The notes below the pieces were generated by a model that was given only the letters and a program-made list of their open reading frames with translations, was not told the origin of the DNA and made no database searches. A DNA stretch of 64,000 bases from Limnomonas spitsbergensis (taxonomy: Eukaryota; Chlorophyta; Chlorophyceae; Chlamydomonadales). Shown one piece after another: positions 34,301-46,300 of the stretch. The translations under genes and the position numbers were made by a program. How positions within the stretch are numbered: position 1 is the first letter of the stretch; the number at the start of each line of letters is the position of its first letter. Where the stretch lies: positions 592,501 to 656,500 of the forward strand of contig JAYJMM010000124.1 of the NCBI GenBank assembly GCA_037349105.1. Reading direction: 5' to 3'.

Positions 34301-37300
34301 TCCAAGACAGGCCACTTGCAGGCTGGTAGTGTTGGGGAGGGAGGAAGGCCACTGTAGACGCCAGCGCTTGCAAAACACCATCCGCCTCCAAGACAGGCCA
34401 CTTGCAGGCTGGTAGTGTTGGGGAGGGAGGAAGGCCACTGTAGATGCCAGCGCTCGCAGAACACCATCCGCCTCCAAGACAGGCCACTTGCAGGCTGGTA
34501 GTGTTGAGGAGGGAGGAAGGCCACTGTAGATGCCAGCGCTCGCAGAACACCATCAGCCTCCAAGACGGGCCACTTGCAGGCTGGTAGTGTTGGGGAGGGA
34601 GGAAGGCCACTGTAGATGCCAGCGCTCGCAGAACACCATCAGCCTCCAAGACAGGCCACTTGCAGGCTGGTAGTGTTGGGGAGGGAGGAAGGCCACTGTA
34701 GATGCCAGCGCTCGCAGAACACCATCAGCCTCCAAGACGGGCCACTTGCAGGCTGGTAGTGTTCGGGAGGGAGGAAGGCCACTGTAGATGCCAGCGCTCG
34801 CAGAACACCATCCGCCTCCAAGACAGGCCACTTGCAGGCTGGTAGTGTTGGGGAGGGAGGAAGGCCACTGTAGATGCCAGCGCTCGCAGAACACCATCAG
34901 CCTCCAAGACGGGCCACTTGCAGGCTGGTAGTGTTGGGGAGGGAGGAAGGCCACTGTAGATGCCAGCGCTCGCAGAACACCATCAGCCTCCAAGACAGGC
35001 CACTTGCAGGCTGGTAGTGTTGGGGAGGGAGGAAGGCCACTGTAGACGCCAGCGCTTGCAAAACACCATCCGCCTCCAAGACAGGCCACTTGCAGGCTGG
35101 TAGTGTTGGGGAGGGAGGAAGGCCACTGTAGATGCCAGCGCTCGCAGAACACCATCAGCCTCCAAGACAGGCCACTTGCATAAGCTCTTGATTGTGTGTT
35201 GGTGTGAGAGCCCTATTGGGGGCTGAGGGGTGTTGAGGGACAATGGACACAGCATGATGAAGGGCCACATTTGTTACCTAGTGGCCGAGTTTCAGGACAG
35301 GCGGGTAGGGGCCAGGGGGAGGCGGGAATGGGGTCGGAGGGGAGAGAAGGGGGAGGGGGAAGGAGGATTAAGGGGGGAGGAGGGGAATGAGGAGAGGGGG
35401 GTAGAGGTAAGGGGCTATGGTCAAGCAGTTAAACTTTTGTCAGCCACTGTTCAGGTGCAGTTCAGCTACTGGTCAGCTACAGTTCAGCTACCTACCGGCC
35501 ACTCTCTGGAGGCCACATGTGAGGTCTGTGTCTGCACTCTGCAGGCCCGTCAACCTTTGGCCTCAAAGGGGCCATAAAACAGCTGCAATGGTCTGATGGA
35601 GCCAGACAAATGCCTCCGCTAAATCTTCCCCTCTCCACCCCCCCCCTCACATCCCTCAAGCCAGCTTTGATGACGTTATGAATTCACCCTCTCTCTCTAC
35701 TGCAGCCCATCTTTGATCTTTCAGGACATATTTGATGTTGGCAATGACATCAAAGACTTGACCACCTTTTCAATATCAAGCACCCGTCCAAATCCCATCC
35801 TCTCCCCGCCCCTCCCCTCCTTTCCCTTCCCCGGTTGATATACCCCCTTCCTCGACCCAAAGCCCCTCGCCCCCCCCTCATACACACACACACAGACACA
35901 ACCTCCCCCTCTCCCCTCCCCCTCTCCCCTCCTCCTCTCCCCTCCCCCTCTCCCCCCTCCCCTGCCCCCTCCCCCCCCTCACACACACATCCTCACCCCC
36001 TCCCCCCTCCCCCCTCCCCCCTCCCCTCCCCTCCTCATGTCCCACAGCCCAGCTTTGGTGATGTTGTTAATTCGCCTGTTCGCGGTGACTCCGATGTCTC
36101 AGCCACCACATCCGCATTCGAGGAGAGTCAGAACCGGCAGATGAGCGGGTACGAGGGGCCTGGGGAGTGTCAGAGGGGGTGGAGGTAACGTGGGGAGTGT
36201 CTGAGGGGGGGGAGGAGCAGGAAGAGGGAGGGGGGAGGTAATGTGGGGAGTGTGCGAGGGGTAAGGGAGGTGTGTGTGTGAGAGAGGGATCGAGGGGCTT
36301 TGGGACGAGGAAGGGGGTACATTAATCAGGGAGCGTGGGGGGGGGGGGTGAGGAGGGGGGAGGGGGAGGTTGTGTGTGTGAGGGGGAGCAAGGGGCATTG
36401 GGACGAGGGAGGGTGTGTGTGTGTGTGGGGGGGGGGGATAGGCGTGGTGATGGGCGTGGAGAGAAGGAAGGGGGTGTATTGATCTGGGAGGGGGGAGAAG
36501 AGTAGGGAGGGGGGCTGGTGATGTTTGTGAGGGGGCGGTGCAGAGGGCGGGGCGCAGGGACTTGGGGAGCAGTTGGCGAGGGGAGGGCTGTACGGGACAT
36601 TAGTAGCTGTGTGGACAATGGGGATTTGGGAGTGTAAGGAGGGGGTGTGGACAGCAGGCGAGTGGGTGGTGTGGGGAGGGGGGTGGGGGGGGGTCTATTG
36701 GCGTGGGGAGGGGCATGGGGATGGGGTGTGGACAGCAGTGAGTCGACGGTGCAGCGGAGTAGGTGGCGTGGAGCGCAAGGAATGTTGCGCGATGTAGGGA
36801 CCTTGATAGGGAACCTACAAACTGTAAACCCGAACCTGCTCTTTGGCAATGTCTGGGTTTCTGGTAATTCCCGGACACAGCGGCCCTCCGTTTTTGTCCC
36901 AACTCTTAATCCTGAGCCTGATGCCCCTCGTTAGGTGTGGGATTTTGACCGCACTCAGCGACAAGTTCGGCCACGACACGGTCCCTGCCTTGCAGCCGAG
37001 CCGGACGCGCACCAAGAGAAGGCAGAGCACTGGCCCGAAGCCCAACGCCGGGGTCTCTCTTTCGGTGAGGGACGGACAGCAGTGTTTTTCTTTTTTCTTG
37101 GCTAACCTTTAGTTCAGCTTCAGTTTAGCTACCCAACGCCGAGATGTCTCTTTCAATGAGGGATGGACAGTATTTTCTGTTTTCTTGGCTCAGCTACAGT
37201 TCAGCTAAATTAAAGCATCCAATGCCGGGGAGTCTGTTATATGGAGAAACAGGCAGCCATTTTTTTTATCTCATTTACAGTTCAGCTACAGTTCAGCTAC

Positions 37301-40300
37301 CCAAGGCCAGTGTTTCTCTTTTAGTGGGACAGCAGGAAGCGTTGTCTTCCTTTCTCCTTGGCTCAGCTACAGTTCAGCTACCCAACGCCGGGGTGTCTCT
37401 TTTGCCATTTTTTTTTGCCGTGGCTGGGCTTTAGTTCAGCTTCAGTTCAGCTACCTCCTGTTTTAGTCGGAGGCTACATGCATTGCCCCTTGCCAGCTGT
37501 GATGCCCGGGAAATCAGCCTTAGGTGGAAGGCCGCTAATCGTCCGTCAGCTTTTGTTCTGATGATGCGACCTTAAACATGACCCTTGACCTCATGCTGCA
37601 ACGCTGGGACGTGGCACTACCGATGGCCAGAGCTTATATTTGCACGCTTCAGCTACAATTCAGCTACCCCGTGACCTTTGGCCGTGGGGGCCTGTTGCGA
37701 GAAGCCCTACTGTTCAGACCACCGACCATGAGCCTGTCAAGGTTTGGTCCCCATCGGCCAGGTAATGGCCGCCCGGCGGCCCTCCGAAGGTGCTCTGGCA
37801 CGCACTGCTGATGGCGGACCTCATGCTGAACACGATCGACAGGGGGGGACGAAATATACGGGGGAAAATAAATGTACAGGAAAGAAACGATGTACAGGAA
37901 ATGGTCAGGACTGCTACTGCTACTGCTACTGCTACTGCTACTGCTACTGCTACTGCTACTGCTACTGCTACTGCTACTGCTACTGCTACTGCTACTGCCT
38001 TGACATCATGCTGTAGCGCAGGGACATATACCCAATGGCTGTCCTCATGCTCTCAGCTTTGCCCTGATCACCAGTCCTTCCACTTGATCCTGGGCCTGCT
38101 GCTGCAGTGCTGAGACCTGTCATGCCCAGAGGCAGACCTCAGCTTTTCTCTCAGCTCTTTGTTCTGATGACAAAACCTTCAGCTTGTCACTTGTCCCGCT
38201 GCTGCAGCGCCGAGACATGTTCACATTATATTGTAATGGCAGACGTCATTATTTCATTATTGGTTCTACGACGAGACCCTAAACATGATCCTTGACCTGC
38301 TCTGCTGTACCGCTGGGACATGTGAATACCAATGGCTCGTGTCGTTTAGGCAAATGACGTCTATGGTACCAATGGCATCCACCTCATTCTCTCAGCCTTG
38401 GTTCTGATGACAACACCTTCAATTCGACTTTGGACCTGCTTCTGCAGCGCCGATACATGTCATGGCGAATCTCAGTTTTTCTCTCAGCTTTTTGCCCTGA
38501 TGACCCTCCCCTGAACCCTACACCTGTCCTGTTCTGCTGCAGCGCCGAGACATGTCATTACCAATGGCATCCACCTCATTCTCTCAGCCTTGGTTCTGAT
38601 GACAACTGTCAATTATACTTTAAACCTGTCCTGCTGCTGCAGCGCCGAGACATGGCATTACCTATGGCAGATCTCATGCTCACCTACGAGGAAATCGACG
38701 GGACCGAGTTCAAAGTGCGCGGGCCGGACTACATGAAGACCAAGGTCAAGGTGGGAGAGCAGGGGACCATGTTTTTTGCTTCATGGCTTGGCTGTCCAGG
38801 ATGGGAGAGCAGAGGGGTATGGAGAGATTCAGGGCCGGAGTTCAAAGTGTGTGGGCTACATGAAAACCAAAGTTAAGGTGGGAGCAGGGGACACTACTTC
38901 TTGTTTTATGACTTCGTTATCAGAGCCCTGCATTAGGGCTACCTCCTGACCTCAGAAACGCCTGATCTTAGGCACGGTTAGATAAAGACCAGGTGGAATG
39001 TGGGAGGGCAAGGGGATGGAGGGGTTCAGGGTTTGAGTTCAAAGTGCGCGGGCCGGACTAACGGTACATGAAGACCAAGGTCAAGGTGGGAGGGCGAGGC
39101 AATAGTTCTCATTTCATGGCTTGGCAATCCAAGGTGGAAGAGCCGGGGGGGATTTCTGATTTATTTCTCATTTCATGGCTTGGCAATCCAAGGTGGAAGA
39201 GCCGGGGGGGATTTCTGATTTATTTCTCATTTCATGGCTTGGCAATCCAAGGTGGAAGAGCCGGGGGGGATTTCTGATTTATTTCTCATTTCATGGCTTG
39301 GCAATCCAAGGTGGAAGAGCCGGGGGGGATTTCTGATTTATTTCTCATTTCATGGCTTGGCAATCCAAGGTGGAAGAGCCGGGGGGGATTTCTGATTTAT
39401 TTCTCATTTCATGGCTTGGCAATCCAAGGTGGAAGAGCCGGGGGGGATTTCTGATTTATTTCTCATTTCATGGCTTGGCAATCCAAGGTGGAAGAGCCGG
39501 GGGGGATTTCTGATTTATTTCTCATTTCATGGCTTGGCAATCCAAGGTGGAAGAGCCGGGGGGGATTTCTGATTTATTTCTCATTTCATGGCTTGGCAAT
39601 CCAAGGTGGAAGAGCCGGGGGGGATTTCTGATTTATTTCTCATTTCATGGCTTGGCAATCCAAGGTGGAAGAGCCGGGGGGGATTTCTGATTTATTTCTC
39701 ATTTCATGGCTTGGCAATCCAAGGTGGAAGAGCCGGGTGGGATTTCTGATTTATTTCTCATTTCATGGCTTGGCAATCCAAGGTGGAAGAGCCGGGGGGG
39801 ATTTCTGATTTATTTCTCATTTCATGGCTTGGCAATCCAAGGTGGAAGAGCCGGGGGGGATTTCTGATTTATTTCTCATTTCATGGCTTGGCAATCCAAG
39901 GTGGAAGAGCCGGGGGGGATTTCTGATTTATTTCTCATTTCATGGCTTGGCAATCCAAGGTGGAAGAGCCGGGGGGGATTTCTGATTTATTTCTCATTTC
40001 ATGGCTTGGCAATCCAAGGTGGAAGAGCCGGGGGGGATTTCTGATTTATTTCTCATTTCATGGCTTGGCAATCCAAGGTGGAAGAGCCGGGGGGGATTTC
40101 TGATTTATTTCTCATTTCATGGCTTGGCAATCCAAGGTGGAAGAGCCGGGGGGGATTTCTGATTTATTTCTCATTTCATGGCTTGGCAATCCAAGGTGGA
40201 AGAGCCGGGGGGGATTTCTGATTTATTTCTCATTTCATGGCTTGGCAATCCAAGGTGGAAGAGCCGGGGGGGATTTCTGATTTATTTCTCATTTCATGGC

Positions 40301-43300
40301 TTGGCAATCCAAGGTGGAAGAGCCGGGGGGGATTTCTGATTTATTTCTCATTTCATGGCTTGGCAATCCAAGGTGGAAGAGCCGGGGGGGATTTCTGATT
40401 TATTTCTCATTTCATGGCTTGGCAATCCAAGGTGGAAGAGCCGGGGGGGATTTCTGATTTATTTCTCATTTCATGGCTTGGCAATCCAAGGTGGAAGAGC
40501 CGGGGGGGATTTCTGATTTATTTCTCATTTCATGGCTTGGCAATCCAAGGTGGAAGAGCCGGGGGGGATTTCTGATTTATTTCTCATTTCATGGCTTGGC
40601 AATCCAAGGTGGAAGAGCCGGGGGGGATTTCTGATTTATTTCTCATTTCATGGCTTGGCAATCCAAGGTGGAAGAGCCGGGGGGGATTTCTGATTTATTT
40701 CTCATTTCATGGCTTGGCAATCCAAGGTGGAAGAGCCGGGGGGGATTTCTGATTTATTTCTCATTTCATGGCTTGGCAATCCAAGGTGGAAGAGCCGGGG
40801 GGGATTTCTGATTTATTTCTCATTTCATGGCTTGGCAATCCAAGGTGGAAGAGCCGGGGGGGATTTCTGATTTATTTCTCATTTCATGGCTTGGCAATCC
40901 AAGGTGGAAGAGCCGGGGGGGATTTCTGATTTATTTCTCATTTCATGGCTTGGCAATCCAAGGTGGAAGAGCCGGGGGGGATTTCTGATTTATTTCTCAT
41001 TTCATGGCTTGGCAATCCAAGGTGGAAGAGCCGGGGGGGATTTCTGATTTATTTCTCATTTCATGGCTTGGCAATCCAAGGTGGAAGAGCCGGGGGGGAT
41101 TTCTGATTTATTTCTCATTTCATGGCTTGGCAATCCAAGGTGGAAGAGCCGGGGGGGATTTCTGATTTATTTCTCATTTCATGGCTTGGCAATCCAAGGT
41201 GGAAGAGCCGGGGGGGATTTCTGATTTATTTCTCATTTCATGGCTTGGCAATCCAAGGTGGAAGAGCCGGGGGGGATTTCTGATTTATTTCTCATTTCAT
41301 GGCTTGGCAATCCAAGGTGGAAGAGCCGGGGGGGATTTCTGATTTATTTCTCATTTCATGGCTTGGCAATCCAAGGTGGAAGAGCCGGGGGGGATTTCTG
41401 ATTTATTTCTCATTTCATGGCTTGGCAATCCAAGGTGGAAGAGCCGGGGGGGATTTCTGATTTATTTCTCATTTCATGGCTTGGCAATCCAAGGTGGAAG
41501 AGCCGGGGGGGATTTCTGATTTATTTCTCATTTCATGGCTTGGCAATCCAAGGTGGAAGAGCCGGGGGGGATTTCTGATTTATTTCTCATTTCATGGCTT
41601 GGTAATCCAAGGTGGAAGAGCCGGGGGGGATTTCTGATTTATTTCTCATTTCATGGCTTGGCAATCCAAGTTGGAAGAGCCGGGGGGGATTTCTGATTTA
41701 TTTCTCATTTCATGGTTTGGCAATCCAAGGTGGAAGAGCCGGGGGGGATTTCTGATTTATTTCTCATTTCATGGCTTGGCAATCCAAGGTGGAAGAGCCG
41801 GGGGGGATTTCTGATTTATTTCTCATTTCATGGCTTGGCAATCCAAGGTGGAAGAGCCGGGGGGGATTTCTGATTTATTTCTCATTTCATGGCTTGGCAA
41901 TCCAAGGTGGAAGAGCCGGGGGGGATTTCTGATTTATTTCTTATTTCATGGCTTGGCAATCCAAGGTGGAAGAGCCGGGGGGGATTTCTGATTTATTTCT
42001 CATTTCATGGCTTGGCAATCCAAGGTGGAAGAGCCGGGGGGGATTTCTGATTTATTTCTCATTTCATGGCTTGGCAATCCAAGGTGGAAGAGCCGGGGGG
42101 GATTTCTGATTTATTTCTCATTTCATGGCTTGGCAACCCAAGGTGGAAGAGCCGGGGGGGATTTCTGATTTATTTCTCATATCATGGCTTGGCAACCCAA
42201 GGTGGAAGAGCCGGGGGGGATTTCTGATTTATTTCTCATTTCATGGCTTGGCAATCCAAGGTGGAAGAGCCGGGGGGGATTTCTGATTTATTTCTCATTT
42301 CATGGCTTGGCAATCCAAGGTGGAAGAGCCGGGGGGGATTTCTGATTTATTTCTCATTTCATGGCTTGGCAATCCAAGGTGGAAGAGCCGGGGGGGATTT
42401 CTGATTTATTTCTCATTTCATGGCTTGGCAATCCAAGGTGGAAGAGCCGGGGGGGATTTCTGATTTATTTCTCATTTCATGGCTTGGCAATCCAAGGTGG
42501 AAGAGCCGGGGGGGATTTCTGATTTATTTCTCATTTCATGGCTTGGCAATCCAAGGTGGAAGAGCCGGGGGGGATTTCTGATTTATTTCTCATTTCATGG
42601 CTTGGCAATCCAAGGTGGAAGAGCCGGGGGGGATTTCTGATTTATTTCTCATTTCATGGCTTGGCAATCCAAGGTGGAAGAGCCGGGGGGGATTTCTGAT
42701 TTATTTCTCATTTCATGGCTTGGCAATCCAAGGTGGAAGAGCCGGGGGGGATTTCTGATTTATTTCTCATTTCATGGCTTGGCAATCCAAGGTGGAAGAG
42801 CCGGGGGGGATTTCTGATTTATTTCTCATTTCATGGCTTGGCAATCCAAGGTGGAAGAGCCGGGGGGGATTTCTGATTTATTTCTCATTTCATGGCTTGG
42901 CAATCCAAGGTGGAAGAGCCGGGGGGGATTTCTGATTTATTTCTCATTTCATGGCTTGGCAATCCAAGGTGGAAGAGCCGGGGGGGATTTCTGATTTATT
43001 TCTCATTTCATGGCTTGGCAATCCAAGGTGGAAGAGCCGGGGGGGATTTCTGATTTATTTCTCATTTCATGGCTTGGCAATCCAAGGTGGAAGAGCCGGG
43101 GGGGATTTCTGATTTATTTCTCATTTCATGGCTTGGCAATCCAAGGTGGAAGAGCCGGGGGGGATTTCTGATTTATTTCTCATTTCATGGCTTGGCAATC
43201 CAAGGTGGAAGAGCCGGGGGGGATTTCTGATTTATTTCTCATTTCATGGCTTGGCAATCCAAGGTGGAAGAGCCGGGGGGGATTTCTGATTTATTTCTCA

Positions 43301-46300
43301 TTTCATGGCTTGGCAATCCAAGGCCTACATTTGGTAGCTCCAGTTAATGTACTGCCTGGCCTCAGGCCTGATGAGATTGGGGTCAAGGTGAAGGTGGGAG
43401 GAAAGGGGGATGGAGGGGTTCAGGGATTGAGTTCAATGTGTGCTGGCCGAATGAAGACCGAAGTCAAGGTGGGAGGGCAGGGCAGGATTTATTTTCTACG
43501 GATTTGACTTTCTGAGCCCTGCATTTGTTAGCAACGTAAAAGTTGCCTCCTCCAGCATGCCCAGCACGCCCACCTCTCCCCCCTTCCCTTTCCTCTGCAC
43601 ACCCTATCTTTCCCCTCCCCTCCTCACCCTCCCCAGCATGCCCACCTCCCTCCCCTTTGCTCACGATTGCTTTCTCTCTCGCCCTCCTCAGCCATCCCCT
43701 TTGCTCCCCTCGACTCCTCCCCCTCCTGCCCCCTCCCCCCTTCAGGTGCACAGTGAGAAGGCCATTTACCAGCTGATCTCCGCAGACATGTTCTACTTTG
43801 AAAAGAAACATGACGACATGGCCAAGATGGTCAACCTGCCCAACGTGCCACCTTCGACACATCGGATGACTGCAGACACCTTCTACCCAGCTCTGCTTGT
43901 GGTCAACCTACAACTGCCAACCTACTCAGTAAGTGTGAACGTGCAGCTACCAACGTGCTTGATAACTATGAACATGCGACTGTGTCTGTGCTAGATTCAT
44001 GTGTACATGCCATTGTGCCCATGCCCGGTAAGTGTGAACCTGCAGCTGTGTCTGTGCTTGATAAGTGTGAACCTGCAACGGCCCACTTCCTGGGTAAGTG
44101 TGAACCGGGACCCAGGCTTTTGATTGAATACGTCGAGGGAGAGTGGTATTTGTCGAGGAGCTTCTGACGCAGCTTGTGAAGTGTGGACCGGGATCCAGTT
44201 TTTTGTGTGAAAAAGGAGGACACGCATGTGCACAGAAGCTGTGGAGGCAGCTTCAGCCTGGGTCTGATTGTCCGTTCTTCAACCCTAAACGTAAACCCCA
44301 AACATCAAAGCCCCGAAACCTCTAAAACCCAACTTTTAAAACCCCAAACTTGAAAGCATTAACCCCAGACTTGAACCCAGGCCGTACCATGGATTACTAA
44401 CCCATGTGCCCCTCTCCCCCTGGGCCCCTCCTCAGTCCTCACCCACCCCTGACCTTGTAACGTATGAACCACCATCACCCGACCACTCACTGACCCACCC
44501 ACCTCACACTCACCCACCCCTCCACCCCTACCCCCCACCTCATAATTTATGGTCCACCATCACATGGCCCTCACTTTGTGAAACACCATCCCCTGGCCCC
44601 CCGCCCGCAGCCTTCATTTTTTGGCAGTACTGGTGATGGACCCGGCTGGAGCATGGTCTACTACTTCAAACTCGCTGACGACTTCAACCCCGACACGTTT
44701 CCCAACCAGAATGCGCTGGGTCTCATGAAACGGTTCATTCAGGGCGGCAAGGAGGCGGACGGGTCGGATACAAGAGACAGGTGAGCGCAAGGGCTTTCGA
44801 ATATGAATTTTGAAGTTGGGAGGGGCGGACATGGATGCACCAGAATGCGCTGGGGTCATGAATCAGTTTGTTCGGGGCGGAAAGCAGGCATATGTGGTGG
44901 GTTAGATACCGGTATGAGAGACAGGTGCAGGCCAGGGACTTCGGATTTGAATTCGAATTGTGATACTGTGATGTAGCGGGTGCGCTGCGGCTGCTGAACC
45001 TTTTCATGCTGGAGGCAAGGAGCTCTGGAGCAGTGTCTCTTTCTCGGCTTCGATTTCGCCTTCGGCGAGCCACCCTGCGGCCAATAAAGGCCTGATTGGG
45101 GTCAAGCCTTGGACGGCCTTCAAACAGCATGGCCCAAACAGGATGGCCCAGCTAGGCCACTGAAATGTCACTGTGCACTTCAGTGTGCTTCAGCTACAAT
45201 TCAACCACATCACGGCATGATTGGGGTTGCCTGGTGCATTTTCGTTTAGAGTGCGGCTGCTGAAGCGTCACATGCAAGAGACAAGGAGTCAGGCATGTGT
45301 TGTTTGCAAGGTACTTCAGCTACAATTAAGCTACATTGCGACGTACGGCCGGGGTGCCAGGTGCAGTTTACTTGAATGTACTTAAGCTACAATTGAGCTT
45401 CATCACAGCCTACGGCTGGGGTCCCACGGCCGGAGTTGCCTGGCGCATTTGTCGCGGTTGCCTTAGCGTCACATGCAAGAGTCAAAGAGGCAGGCAGGTA
45501 TTGAGTGTAGAGTACTTCAGCAGCAATTCAGCTGCATCGTGGCCTACAGCCGAGGGTGCCTGGTGCAGTGAGCCTTGCTGCCTGGGACATCTGCTGTTGG
45601 CCGGTCCAGGTTGAGTCTCCCACCAGCCCAATGGTGGCCTCACGGCCGCCCCGCCCCATGTGGGTTCTGGTACTCCCAAGAAGAAACACTGCCTCTTGCA
45701 AAGCTTTTGATACCCCAGCCCATGGGTAGCAATGGTCATCAGGGACACCGGACGCAGGCTGTTTGGGCCAAAACTCCCGGTAGGTATCATTTTGTATGCG
45801 AATTGCACCAACTGGAAATCCTGAACTTTGACTGGATGTCCACAGTATATCACCCCGTATCGGGCCAGAGTCATGTATCGTATCGCGTCGTACCTTATTA
45901 TCGCATACCCTATCCTGTGTCCCTGATGGGCACTGCAACTAGGTGTGATCACTGGATCTGGTCCTGAACCCTGAACTGTGAAGCACACTCGCCATCGTGG
46001 TTTCATGTTACGGAACCACACCGCAGTGGATACCCATTGAGGATGATGGTACGGTTACGTAGATTGTCGACCACAAACCCTAAGCAAAGCACCAACCTGG
46101 AAGTCTTGAACCTGAACCATTTGACCATCACCATTTGACCTGAACTATGGCCCCGGAAGACCTGACTTGGAGCCATGTGACCGGGAACCATTTCACCCTG
46201 AGCCATTTGTTCGGGAACCATTTCACCCTGAGCCATTTGACCGGGAACCATTTCACCCTGAGCCATTTGACCGGGAACCATTTCACCCTGAGCCATTTGA

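Noticed and set aside
34081..35270. Long minus-strand ORFs of 100-200 residues
   Set aside because: They are translations of the 86-bp tandem array and have no coding features beyond repetition.
35750..36188. Pro/Ser-rich and Gly/Arg-rich ORFs around exon 3
   Set aside because: Low-complexity polypyrimidine/polypurine translation; only 36048..36148 has exon evidence.
39118..43325. Regular repeat array that could suggest a CRISPR
   Set aside because: Units are contiguous 59-mers without variable spacers, inside a eukaryotic intron, with no cas genes.
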